NCBI RefSeq assembly: GCF_041624475.1 | Contig: NZ_JBFJUX010000002.1 | Coordinates: 248,001-312,000 of the forward strand | DNA from: Litorivivens sp041624475 | GTDB lineage: Bacteria > Pseudomonadota > Gammaproteobacteria > Pseudomonadales > Spongiibacteraceae | DNA length: 64,000 nucleotides | Direction of reading: 5' to 3' | Shown here: one piece after another, positions 25,416-33,003 of the stretch | Position numbering within the stretch: position 1 is the first letter of the stretch | How the letters are laid out: the number at the start of each line of letters is the position of its first letter | Made by a program: the position numbers and the translations under genes | Notes under the pieces: generated by a model | What the model was told of the DNA's origin: nothing | What the model saw: the letters and a program-made list of their open reading frames with translations, nothing else | Databases searched by the model: none

Positions 25416-26435
25416 TCAACTTTTTACATCTTCATGGGATATAACTTTTTGCACTGTCAGCATCAGCCAGTCGAGTACAAAGCCGATAAAACCGATAGTG
25501 ACCACAGCAAACATGATCCGCGCGAGTGACTGCGAGCTGCCGTTCTGAAACTCATCCCAGACAAATTTTCCCAGCCCGGGGTTTTGCGCCAGCATTTCGG
25601 CGGCAATCAACACCATCCAGCCGATCCCTAGTGAAATACGCAAACCGGTAAAAATCATCGGCAGGGCGGCGGGAATCGCAATTTTTCGCACCCGGGTAAA
25701 CCAGCCGAGGCGGATAACGCGTCCCACATTCAGTAGATCCTGATCGATGTTGGCCACGCCCACCGCAGTATTGATCAGGGTTGGCCACATACAGCACAGG
25801 GTGACGGTGATCGCTGAGTTGACAAAGGATTTGGCCAGCAGTGGATCATCGCTGACGTAAACCGCGCTCACCACCATGGTTACAATAGGCAGCCAGGCCA
25901 GAGGCGAGACCGGTTTGAGTATCTGGATAATCGGAGAAATAGCGGTGTTAAGGCCGGGGCTCAGGCCGCAGGCAATACCCACCGGAACCGCAATTAATGA
26001 AGCGACGATAAAACCGGTGAAAACCGTTTTCAGACTGGTAAAAATCTGGTCGATAAAGGTCGCGTTACCGGTATAGCTGCGCCACTTGATGGTCGCTTCC
26101 GGGTTGCGCTCCAATTTTTTCGCATTGCGTTTTTCCTGACGCTCATAGAAAGCGTCCTGTTTGGCGCGCTCTTCTTTATGTTCTGCGTACAGGGTTTTAC
26201 CGGCATCCAGAACCGCTGTTGGCCCCGGCAATTTACCCAGGCTGGTATCGACCTGGGCGGCGCCTGCAGCCCATAAAAACAAAAACAAAGCTATCGCAAG
26301 CAGGGGTAAACCAATCAGATTGCCCAGCTGGCGGGATTGTTCTTTCGGCTCTTCCCAAAATGCCAGTTTGACCACCGGAACCATCCAGCGAAAGCCTGCG
26401 ACTTCGAAAAAACCGATGGTTTTTTGTTTAAACAT
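25416..26435 (-). CDS. nrtB: Nitrate ABC transporter permease
   Basis: The 339-aa inner-membrane permease. One N-terminal helix (about 44-60) precedes a charged cytoplasmic/periplasmic insertion (KEERAKQDAFYERQEKRNAKK) and then the binding-protein-dependent permease core, with the EAA-type loop in the ALPMIFTGLRISLGIGWMVLIAAEML region and PLAWLPIVTMV. The core resembles the nitrate/sulfonate/taurine branch. It follows nrtA after 87 nt of hairpin-bearing spacer. Confidence 0.93.
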   Translation of the reverse strand: MFKQKTIGFFEVAGFRWMVPVVKLAFWEEPKEQSRQLGNLIGLPLLAIALFLFLWAAGAAQVDTSLGKLPGPTAVLDAGKTLYAEHKEERAKQDAFYERQEKRNAKKLERNPEATIKWRSYTGNATFIDQIFTSLKTVFTGFIVASLIAVPVGIACGLSPGLNTAISPIIQILKPVSPLAWLPIVTMVVSAVYVSDDPLLAKSFVNSAITVTLCCMWPTLINTAVGVANIDQDLLNVGRVIRLGWFTRVRKIAIPAALPMIFTGLRISLGIGWMVLIAAEMLAQNPGLGKFVWDEFQNGSSQSLARIMFAVVTIGFIGFVLDWLMLTVQKVISHEDVKS

Positions 26436-26470
26436 GATGTCTCCCTATACGTGCTTTCTTTCCGATAGCT

Positions 26471-26516
26471 GGGGTGAAGCACCAGGCCTCACCCCAACCG
26501 TCTCTCTAAGCGAGAG
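26471..26516 (-). repeat. Two intercistronic hairpins between nrtA and nrtB
   Basis: GGGGTGA (26471-26477) pairs with TCACCCC (26489-26495), and CTCTC (26502-26506) pairs with GAGAG (26512-26516). Placed just after the nrtA stop on the minus-strand message, they fit the known pattern in which 3' hairpins keep the binding-protein part of an ABC operon mRNA more stable than the rest. The look also suggests a dispersed repeat element. Confidence 0.6.
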
Positions 26517-26522
26517 GAAAGA

Positions 26523-27887
26523 TCACACTTCGTCCTTTCCTTTTAGACCAATGTTGAATTTTTTGAGGTAATCGTTTGGCTTGGTGCCGTCGTAGGTGAC
26601 GCCGTCGATAAACTCTTTTTGTGGCGGTTTAAAGCCGCTTTCCTTGGCAAATTCCGGGAAGTCGCTGGCTTTCATTACGCCGTCGGCGATCAGTTCTTCA
26701 GCGGCCGCGCGATAGATATCCGGACGGTATACTTTCTTGGCGGTCTCCATATACCAGCTGTCCGGTTTGTGGTCAGGGATCTGACCCCAGCGGCGCATCT
26801 GGGTCAGATACCAGATTGCATCGGAGTAGTAAGGGTAGGTGGCGTTATAGCGGAAGAATACGTTGAAATCCGGTACCGGACGCTTGTCGCCTTTTTCATA
26901 TTCGAAGGTGCCGGTCATGGAGTTCGCGATAACTTCCGCATCGGCGCCCACGTAATAAGGTTTGGAGAGAATCTTCACCGCTTCAGGCCGATTGGCGTTG
27001 CTGTCGGCGTCGAGCCACTGGGCCGCGCGAATCATGGCTTTGACCACCGCAATGTGGGTTTGCGGGTATTTGTCAGCCCAGGCCTTGCTCACGCCAAAGA
27101 CTTTTTCAGGATTGTCCTTCCAGATTTCGTAGTCCGTGATAACCGGTACACCGATGCCTTTGAATACGGCTTGCTGGTTCCAGGGCTCGCCTACGCAGTA
27201 ACCGTAGATGGTGCCTGCCTCCATGGTGGAGGGCATTTGCGGTGGCGGGGTTACGGAAAGTTGGGCATCGGCGTTTATCATGCCACTGGTGTCACCTTTT
27301 TTCGGTGCGTAGTAGCCCGGGTGAATGCCGCCGGCCGCCAGCCAGTAACGCAGCTCGTAGTTGTGCGTCGATACCGGGAAAACCATTCCCATTTTGAAAG
27401 GCTTGCCTTCAGCCTTGTACTTATCAACCACAGGCTTGAGATAATCGGCCTTGATCGGATGGACCGGTTTGCCATCAGCCTGCTTGGGAATGTGGGGTTT
27501 CATCTGTTCCCAGATGTCGTTGGAAACGGTTATACCGTTGCCGTTCAGGTCCATACTGAAAGCTGTAATGATATGGGCCTGAGTGCCAAAACCAATGGTC
27601 GCGCCTAGAGGCTGCCCAGCCAACATGTGTGCGCCATCGAGCTGGCCATCAATGACACGATCCAGCAGCACTTTCCAGTTGGCCTGCGCTTCCAGGGTTA
27701 CGTAAAGCCCTTCGTCCTCAAAAAAACCTTTTTCGTAAGCGATGGCCAATGGGGCCATATCGGTGAGTTTGATAAACCCGAACTTGAGTTCTTCCTTCTC
27801 GGGCTCAGCGGCCTGCGTAAACGTGGCGCTGCCGAGCAACACAGATGCTGCGATCGACGTGAACCACTGCTTGTACCTGAACGACAT
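26523..27887 (-). CDS. nrtA: Nitrate ABC transporter substrate-binding protein
   Basis: The 454-aa periplasmic nitrate-binding protein of the NrtA/CmpA type. It has a Sec signal peptide with cleavage after FTQA (about residue 27), then KFGFIKLTDMAPLAIAYEKGFF, MDLNGNGITVS, STHNYELRYWLAAGG and YCVGEPWNQQA, which form the anion site in this family. AAGGAG precedes the ATG. It is the first gene of the five-gene nrtABC-nasS-nasT-like operon behind a sigma-54 promoter. No nitrate or nitrite reductase gene is in the window. Confidence 0.94.
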   Translation of the reverse strand: MSFRYKQWFTSIAASVLLGSATFTQAAEPEKEELKFGFIKLTDMAPLAIAYEKGFFEDEGLYVTLEAQANWKVLLDRVIDGQLDGAHMLAGQPLGATIGFGTQAHIITAFSMDLNGNGITVSNDIWEQMKPHIPKQADGKPVHPIKADYLKPVVDKYKAEGKPFKMGMVFPVSTHNYELRYWLAAGGIHPGYYAPKKGDTSGMINADAQLSVTPPPQMPSTMEAGTIYGYCVGEPWNQQAVFKGIGVPVITDYEIWKDNPEKVFGVSKAWADKYPQTHIAVVKAMIRAAQWLDADSNANRPEAVKILSKPYYVGADAEVIANSMTGTFEYEKGDKRPVPDFNVFFRYNATYPYYSDAIWYLTQMRRWGQIPDHKPDSWYMETAKKVYRPDIYRAAAEELIADGVMKASDFPEFAKESGFKPPQKEFIDGVTYDGTKPNDYLKKFNIGLKGKDEV

Positions 27888-27970
27888 AACAATCTCCTTG
27901 ATGCTGGTGTGGGGGCCTTCGGCTGCAGTCCTGGTGCCCGGATAAAATGCCAGCTGGTTTTGTATGTCCT

Positions 27971-27990
27971 ACAGCAACGACTGTGCCAAG
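27971..27990 (-). promoter_or_regulatory. Sigma-54 (-24/-12) promoter of the nrtABC operon
   Basis: On the minus strand the sequence reads CTTGGCACAGTCGTTGCTGT, matching TGGCAC-N5-TTGC with the required 10 nt between GG (27987-27986) and GC (27975-27974). Transcription would start near 27962, leaving a leader of about 75 nt before nrtA. Confidence 0.85.
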
Positions 27991-28029
27991 CCGGATTACT
28001 GCATAAAAAACAATGAGGTAAGGTACATT

Positions 28030-28046
28030 TGCGCCATTTTGGTAAG
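28030..28046 (-). promoter_or_regulatory. NtrC-like site 1
   Basis: TGCGCC-N5-GGTAAG against the NtrC consensus TGCACC-N5-GGTGCA. It is centred about 76 nt upstream of the inferred nrtA start point. Confidence 0.5.
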
Positions 28047-28063
28047 AGAGGATTTTGCGTCGG

Positions 28064-28080
28064 TGCGCAAGCTTGGTGCC
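28064..28080 (-). promoter_or_regulatory. NtrC-like site 2
   Basis: TGCGCA-N5-GGTGCC, nine of twelve half-site positions matching the NtrC consensus. It is centred about 110 nt upstream of the inferred start point. Confidence 0.55.
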
Positions 28081-28118
28081 AAAAGTGCACTGTTGGTACT
28101 ATTCGGAATCAGGTGGTT

Positions 28119-28135
28119 TGCACTGATTTGGCGCG
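28119..28135 (-). promoter_or_regulatory. NtrC-like site 3
   Basis: TGCACT-N5-GGCGCG, with a full left half-site (TGCACY) and a four-of-six right half-site. It is centred about 165 nt upstream of the nrtA start point and about 120 nt from modB. Confidence 0.5.
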
Positions 28136-28158
28136 CCAAGGGCGACGGATCTTGAGTT

Positions 28159-28173
28159 GGTATAGGTGATACC
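28159..28173 (+). repeat. Short inverted repeat upstream of modB
   Basis: GGTAT (28159-28163) and ATACC (28169-28173) flank a 5-nt centre. It may be an operator; it does not resemble the ModE consensus well. Confidence 0.3.
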
Positions 28174-28205
28174 GCACACTAGCTTCCTAAGGAAAAAACG
28201 GTTTT

Positions 28206-28224
28206 GCAGTCGCTGCCCGACTGC
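28206..28224 (+). promoter_or_regulatory. Perfect hairpin just before modB
   Basis: GCAGTCG (28206-28212) pairs with CGACTGC (28218-28224) around a 5-nt loop, 20 nt before the modB ATG. No T-run follows. It could control translation or bind a regulator. Confidence 0.45.
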
Positions 28225-28244
28225 TATTTCACAATAGAGAGACC

Positions 28245-28943
28245 ATGGGGCTAACGGAATCCGAATGGCAGGCAGTCTGGCTAACACTGCAACTTGCCTG
28301 CAGCGCGACCTTTCTACTTTTACTGTTTGCAACACCACTGGCCTACTGGTTGGCGCGAACGCGTTCCTGGTTAAAAGGCCCGGTGTCTGCTGTTGTAGCG
28401 CTGCCGCTGGTGTTGCCTCCGACCGTGCTGGGTTTTTACCTGCTTGTCGCCATGGGGCCGTCGGGCTTTATCGGGCAGCTCACACAGGGGCTGGGCCTTG
28501 GCTCACTTGCTTTTAGTTTCGAGGGCCTGGTTATCGGCTCGATGATCTATTCACTGCCCTTTGTTGTGCAACCGATTCACAACGCCATAGAAGCCGTGGG
28601 CCAGCGGCCTTTGGAAGTTGCGGCAACGCTGGGCGCTGGCCCGGTTGATCGATTTTTTACCGTGCTGTTGCCGCAGGCCCGGGCCGGTTTTATCACCGCG
28701 GCCGTGCTGGGCTTTGCCCATACTCTGGGTGAGTTCGGTGTGGTGCTGATGATTGGCGGCAATATCCCGGAAGAAACCCGTGTTTTATCTGTACTGATTT
28801 ACGATCACGTGGAAGCGCTCGACTATGCCGGCGCGCACCGGCTTTCTGGCGGGCTACTGCTCTTTTCATTTTTGGTGCTGCTTGCGCTGTATGCGGTGCA
28901 ACACCGAATGGCGCCGCAAGCTCGAGCGGATTTCAGATTGTGA
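28245..28943 (+). CDS. modB: Molybdate ABC transporter permease
   Basis: The 232-aa inner-membrane permease of the ModB family, with about five or six helices: WLTLQLACSATFLLLLFATPLAYWLAR, PLVLPPTVLGFYLLVAMG, the EAA loop AVGQRPLEVAATLGAGPVDRFF, and GFAHTLGEFGVVLMIGG. It imports molybdate with ModC and a periplasmic ModA. GAGAGA precedes the ATG. modC overlaps by four bases. No modA is present in the neighbourhood. Placement divergent from the nitrate operon suits supply of molybdenum cofactor for nitrate reductase. Confidence 0.94.
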   Translation: MGLTESEWQAVWLTLQLACSATFLLLLFATPLAYWLARTRSWLKGPVSAVVALPLVLPPTVLGFYLLVAMGPSGFIGQLTQGLGLGSLAFSFEGLVIGSMIYSLPFVVQPIHNAIEAVGQRPLEVAATLGAGPVDRFFTVLLPQARAGFITAAVLGFAHTLGEFGVVLMIGGNIPEETRVLSVLIYDHVEALDYAGAHRLSGGLLLFSFLVLLALYAVQHRMAPQARADFRL

Positions 28944-30022
28944 GCACTGGGACAGGCTTACAGGCTCGCTTTGAGTTGGCCTTCGACAGCCGCTTTTCGC
29001 TAAAGGTTGATCTCGAGTTGCCCGATCGCGGTATTTCAGCGATTTACGGTGCATCCGGCTCGGGAAAAACTACCTTGTTGCGTTGTATTGCCGGTTTGCA
29101 TCGCTCTGGCGGTGGCTTTCTGAAGCTGAACGACACGGTCTGGCAAAACGACCGACAGTTTGTTCCCACACACCAGCGCTCACTGGCCTATGTTTTTCAG
29201 GAGGCGAGTCTTTTTTCTCACTTGAATGTCGAAGGAAACCTGAAATTCGCCTGGCGGCGCAGTCGTGACAAAGACAGCTGCTATCTTCAACAGGTGATCG
29301 GCCTGATGGGAATAGGGCCCTTGTTGTCTCGTTCGACCGATGCTCTGTCGGGTGGTGAAAGGCAGCGCGTGGCCATTGCCCGCGCCTTGTTAACACGCCC
29401 CGGTTTACTGCTTCTGGATGAGCCATTGTCCGCACTCGATGCCGGGCGCCGGCAAGAAATACTGCCTTACCTTGAACGTTTGCACGAAGAGTTCAGCGCA
29501 CCGGTACTGTATGTCAGTCATTCACTCGATGAAATCGCCCGGCTTGCGGACCAGCTGGTTGTTATGGAAGCCGGCCGTATTGTCGCAAACGATGCGCTGT
29601 GTGCGGTTCTGACGCGTACCGATATTTCGCTTTCGCAGCACGATGAGGCGGGTGTGGTTCTGGAGGCTCGTGTACTTGAGCGCGATGATGACTGGCATCT
29701 GGTTCGTGTTGAATTTGCCGGTGGCAGCCTGTGGATTCGCGATAACGGCGATCATCTGGGAAAAAACCTGCGGATCCGCGTGCTGGCAAGGGATGTGAGT
29801 CTGGCACTGGACGAGCCCGGGGCGTCCAGCATCGTCAATCGTTTGCCGGCTCAGGTTGAGGCAATCAGTGAAACAGCCGACAGTGCCATGGCGCTGGTGA
29901 CGCTGGTTTTGGGTGAGACCCGCATTCTGGCAAGGCTTACCCGACGCTCGGTGCATACGCTGGAACTTCAGCCGGGAAGGGCCGTTTGGGCGCAATTGAA
30001 ATCGGTGGCGGTACTACGGTAG
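28940..30022 (+). CDS. modC: Molybdate ABC transporter ATP-binding protein
   Basis: The 360-aa ATPase has Walker A GASGSGKTT, the signature LSGGERQRVAIARALL, Walker B LLLLDEPLSALD and the switch SHSLDE. After residue about 230 there is a C-terminal Mop/TOBE molybdate-binding domain (VRVLARDVSLALDEPGASSIVNRLPAQV), which separates ModC from generic ABC ATPases. The GTG start overlaps the modB TGA (GTGA). A hairpin follows the stop. Confidence 0.94.
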   Translation: MSTGTGLQARFELAFDSRFSLKVDLELPDRGISAIYGASGSGKTTLLRCIAGLHRSGGGFLKLNDTVWQNDRQFVPTHQRSLAYVFQEASLFSHLNVEGNLKFAWRRSRDKDSCYLQQVIGLMGIGPLLSRSTDALSGGERQRVAIARALLTRPGLLLLDEPLSALDAGRRQEILPYLERLHEEFSAPVLYVSHSLDEIARLADQLVVMEAGRIVANDALCAVLTRTDISLSQHDEAGVVLEARVLERDDDWHLVRVEFAGGSLWIRDNGDHLGKNLRIRVLARDVSLALDEPGASSIVNRLPAQVEAISETADSAMALVTLVLGETRILARLTRRSVHTLELQPGRAVWAQLKSVAVLR

Positions 30023-30053
30023 AAGGCTGAGTTGGAAGGGCAAGCCCCTCGCC

Positions 30054-30081
30054 CCAAGGCATGTTGAGGCGGGGGCCTTGG
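30054..30081. terminator. Hairpin between convergent modC and H1-like gene
   Basis: CCAAGGC (30054-30060) and GCCTTGG (30075-30081) form a perfect 7-bp stem around a G-rich loop. There is no T-run, so termination here would be weak or Rho-assisted. Confidence 0.4.
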
Positions 30082-30082
30082 C

Positions 30083-30784
30083 TCAGTTGGACTGAGCGGG
30101 GGTTGCTTCGGTCTCTACGGCTACGGGAGCTGCAGCCACTTTGGCTTTGCGCTTGCGACGCTGAGTGCTTTGGGCAGACTTAAGCGCAGCTTTCTCGCGG
30201 CGGGCCAGTTCACGGTCTGCCTTTTTACGCAATGCGGCAATTTGCTTGTCGGCTTTTGCCTGAATGCGGGCGATGGCTTTGGCGGTGCTGCTTTCCAGTT
30301 TCGCTTGAGCGTTGGCCACAACTTTAGAGGCAGTATTTGCCTTGGCGAGTTTTGCTTTGGCTTTTTTCAGCTCTGCGCGTTTGGCAACAACCGCTTTTTT
30401 GCTGGCTCGAACTTCTTCGCGGGCGGCGGAGACGGCCGCACGGGCTTTTTCTACCGCGGCTTTTTTGGCTGCAGTCGGTTTATCCTTGGCGGCATTACGC
30501 TTAGCTTTCAGGGTTTCGGCAGCTTTTAACTGTTTGGCTTCGCTTTTGCCAACTTTGGCCTGGAGTTTGTCCAGTTGCGCTTCAACCGATGCAAGCTCCT
30601 TTTCGAGATTGGCAACCAGTTTGATGACTTCAGAGGTTTTAGCGGCCGACGTTTTGTTGGCAACGACGCGCTTGGTTGTTTTAGCTGGAGATTTTTTTGC
30701 GGTAACTTTTTTTGCGGTAACTTTTTTGGCAGGTGCTTTCTTGCTGATGGCTTTTTTGGCTGGGGCTTTTTTAGTGCGCGGCAT
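30083..30784 (-). CDS. Histone H1-like Lys/Ala/Pro-rich DNA-binding protein
   Basis: The 233-aa, very basic protein opens with repeats of the AKK(A/V/S) type (KKAPAKK, AKKVTAKKVTAKKS). A helical, probably coiled-coil part follows (about 55-110, VANLEKELASVEAQLDKLQAK), and then another Lys/Ala/Arg-rich stretch ends with a short acidic tail. This is the composition of eukaryotic H1 tails and of bacterial H1-like/AlgP proteins that compact DNA. The ATG at 30784 has AGGA upstream; a TTG three codons earlier is an alternative. The role is inferred from composition, because low complexity makes homology weak. Confidence 0.75.
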   Translation of the reverse strand: MPRTKKAPAKKAISKKAPAKKVTAKKVTAKKSPAKTTKRVVANKTSAAKTSEVIKLVANLEKELASVEAQLDKLQAKVGKSEAKQLKAAETLKAKRNAAKDKPTAAKKAAVEKARAAVSAAREEVRASKKAVVAKRAELKKAKAKLAKANTASKVVANAQAKLESSTAKAIARIQAKADKQIAALRKKADRELARREKAALKSAQSTQRRKRKAKVAAAPVAVETEATPAQSN

Positions 30785-30941
30785 ATAACACAATCCTTAT
30801 TGCATAAAAACTGCGCGCATTAAACAGGAATTAAAATAAAATTAAAAGATGTGTTGCAGAAACTGAGTGAAAATTGTTGGGTATTTTGCAATGCCGGGCG
30901 AGAAGGTATTTGCTTTGGTTTTTTTTTTAATGCTGGAAGGC

Positions 30942-31850
30942 TTATAGGCTGAGGCGGCGAAACCGAACATCCTCCTTCGCTTGATGCCAGAGCTGATCAA
31001 ATTGCAGTGTGTAGTTTTGAGCCAGCGGACGGTTGTTGAAATCTGCCCAGTGTGTTCCCGGAGTATGGCGCAGTGAGACTATCAAGCCACAATGATCGGC
31101 GACCAAAAATTCTTCATCGACTTTGCCGGCTTGTTCTTCCGCCAGTACCCGCAGTTGAATGGAGGAATTCAGGCGACGATGCAATTCCACCAGGCGGTGA
31201 CCGGTCGATGCGAGAAGATCCGGGCGCAGCACCAGCAGACGGACTTCAGTGGATTTATGCCGTCGCGCCAGATCTGAAAGTGCATTGCGAACAGCTTCAT
31301 TGTCGTAGGCGGCGGGGTTCAGGCATTCGCTGAAAATACGTACTTGATGACGGCACTGGCTTAGCATGGAGACTGCGCTGTCTGACAGCTCGTTTATGGC
31401 TTGTCGGCCGCTGTCTTGCCCGAGAATGGACTGATGCCGCAGAAGGAAGCGCATCGATTGGTGGGGAATGCCTGCGTCCATAAATTGCGGGCCGTAGGCG
31501 ACAAAGCCGAATTTTTCATAAAAGCCAATGGCCTGCTCCTGACTGTGCAGCCAGGCTTCACGCATGTTCAGCTTTTTGGCGCAGTGTAGTGCGTGGGCGA
31601 GGAGATCTTCGCCAATGCCTTTAGATCGATAGGGCTTTAGTACTGCCATGCGGCCGATATGACCGTCCGCCAACATGCGCACGGTGCCGACCGGCTTGTC
31701 GCCATCCAGGGCCAGCCAGTGATACGCGTGATCATCTTTGCCATCCCACTCCAGATCTTCGGGAACCGATTGTTCTTCGACAAAGACTTCGTGTCTTACG
31801 GCGCGCAGTTGATCCCGGTGGGTTTTCCATTCAGCGTCTATTATGTTCAT
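30942..31850 (-). CDS. GNAT acetyltransferase fused to a C-terminal domain
   Basis: Residues 1-140 are a GNAT N-acetyltransferase of the ElaA/YjcF type, with RHEVFVEEQSVPEDLEWDGKDDHA, acetyl-CoA-binding VLKPYRSKGIGEDLL and AIGFYEKFGFVAYG. Residues about 150-302 form a separate domain (SQCRHQVRIFSECLNPAAYDNEAV..., HWADFNNRPLAQNYTLQFDQLWHQAKED) resembling the DUF7931 family, with an HxxD-poor phospholipase-D-like look. The substrate is unknown. It is downstream of roxA on the same strand, 31 nt after that stop. Confidence 0.85.
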   Translation of the reverse strand: MNIIDAEWKTHRDQLRAVRHEVFVEEQSVPEDLEWDGKDDHAYHWLALDGDKPVGTVRMLADGHIGRMAVLKPYRSKGIGEDLLAHALHCAKKLNMREAWLHSQEQAIGFYEKFGFVAYGPQFMDAGIPHQSMRFLLRHQSILGQDSGRQAINELSDSAVSMLSQCRHQVRIFSECLNPAAYDNEAVRNALSDLARRHKSTEVRLLVLRPDLLASTGHRLVELHRRLNSSIQLRVLAEEQAGKVDEEFLVADHCGLIVSLRHTPGTHWADFNNRPLAQNYTLQFDQLWHQAKEDVRFRRLSL

Positions 31851-31881
31851 GGGTACATAATGACATTGTCAGCAAAAAAGT

Positions 31882-33003
31882 TTAATCCGGATCTGATAAT
31901 ACCGTACCCGTAGACAGAAGAAAGCTGGCAGCTTGTGGGCTGGCTTTCAGCAGTGCCGTCCAGAGTTGCGCCTTTATCACGCCGCCGGGCGGGCATTCAC
32001 AGATTTCAGCGAGCAGGGGGGCGGCTTCCGGTTTTACCGCCAGGCTCATGCCGTTGCTGAACAGCAGGTTGCGGGGCTCACCGCAGTAGAGGGTCATGCG
32101 CGAATCCAGCGCCCGGGCGACTGCCGCGGCGGGTACTTCGCGGGGGCCAGATTGTGGCAGGTAGTCACCGGCAGGTTCGGTAACAAGCTCGCCAAAACTT
32201 TGCAGCAGGGCTTCCTGATCGTTCAGAGGGCCTTTCAGTAGTGATTGAAGTTGGTCGATGTGGGCGCCAGTCAGTTGCTGCCCGGCATCCAGGGTTGCCT
32301 CAATATCGCGATAGCGCTGGTCTTCGTTCAGTTTGCTGCTCAGGGTGTCGAACCAGCGCTCGAGAATCTGGTTGAGGGAAGGCGCGCGAAAACCGATCGA
32401 CAGGGTGATGCACTCATCGTCCAGCGCAGAGCCCCAATGGGCGACACCCGGCGGCATGTAGAGAATATCGCCAGGCTCGAGCACGTGACGTTCGCGTTCC
32501 TGAAAGTCGTGCAGCAAGCGCAGAGGTTGCTCTTCCATAAGATTGTCAGATTCACTGCAATGCTGACCAATTCGCCACTCGCGCCGTCCGCTGCCCTGAA
32601 TAAGAAACACATCATAGCGATCAAAATGGGGGCCGACACCGCCGCCGGTAACTGCGTAGCTGACCATGACATCTTCTATGCGCCACTGAGGCAAGAAATC
32701 AAATTCCCCGATCAGCTCGGCGATTTCTTCGACCCAATGGTCAACGCGCTGCACCAGTAAGGTCCAGTGACTGGCGGGAAGATCTGAAAAATCCTCTTCG
32801 TCGAAGGGGCCGTTGCGCAGTTGCCAGACACTGTCCTTACCGGAAACGAGGCGTGCTTCGGCATCCTCTTCACAGGCAATTCCAGCCAGATCATTGCCGT
32901 CTATAGGACTGCGATAGCCGGGTAAGCCCTGCCGAATCAGCAGGGGCTTCTGTTGCCAGTAGTTGCGCAGAAAGTCTGCGGCGTCGAACCCGGCCAGGGC
33001 CAT
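31882..33003 (-). CDS. roxA: Ribosomal protein uL16 arginine 3-hydroxylase (RoxA/YcfD-type cupin)
   Basis: A 373-aa JmjC-like 2-oxoglutarate/Fe(II) oxygenase. The Fe-binding facial triad is visible: His126 and Asp128 in GPHFDRYDVF and His189 in PPGVAHWG. The N-terminal NYWQQKPLLIRQ and the dimerisation/winged-helix C-terminal half are as in YcfD, which hydroxylates an arginine of uL16. The ATG shares one base with the purB stop. Co-location with purB, hflD and mnmA is a recurring gammaproteobacterial order. Confidence 0.9.
   Translation of the reverse strand: MALAGFDAADFLRNYWQQKPLLIRQGLPGYRSPIDGNDLAGIACEEDAEARLVSGKDSVWQLRNGPFDEEDFSDLPASHWTLLVQRVDHWVEEIAELIGEFDFLPQWRIEDVMVSYAVTGGGVGPHFDRYDVFLIQGSGRREWRIGQHCSESDNLMEEQPLRLLHDFQERERHVLEPGDILYMPPGVAHWGSALDDECITLSIGFRAPSLNQILERWFDTLSSKLNEDQRYRDIEATLDAGQQLTGAHIDQLQSLLKGPLNDQEALLQSFGELVTEPAGDYLPQSGPREVPAAAVARALDSRMTLYCGEPRNLLFSNGMSLAVKPEAAPLLAEICECPPGGVIKAQLWTALLKASPQAASFLLSTGTVLSDPD

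Noticed and set aside
26619..27608. A 329-codon open frame antisense to nrtA
   Set aside because: nrtA on the minus strand has a signal peptide and nitrate-binding motifs and fits the operon. The antisense frame is a codon-bias shadow.
28055..28070. Hairpin with a hexanucleotide loop (TTGCG / CGCAA arms), considered as a NasT/ANTAR target
   Set aside because: It lies upstream of the inferred sigma-54 start point near 27962, so it would not be in the nrtA leader. No matching second hairpin or terminator follows, the loop bases do not sit at the expected positions, and it coincides with NtrC-like site 2.
27964..28155. A 63-codon open frame in the nrtA-modB gap
   Set aside because: It has no ribosome site, overlaps the sigma-54 promoter and the NtrC-like sites, and has no recognisable product.
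30917..30928. T-run upstream of the H1-like gene, considered as a terminator of the GNAT gene
   Set aside because: The run is in the wrong orientation for a minus-strand terminator (A residues in that transcript) and no stem precedes it.
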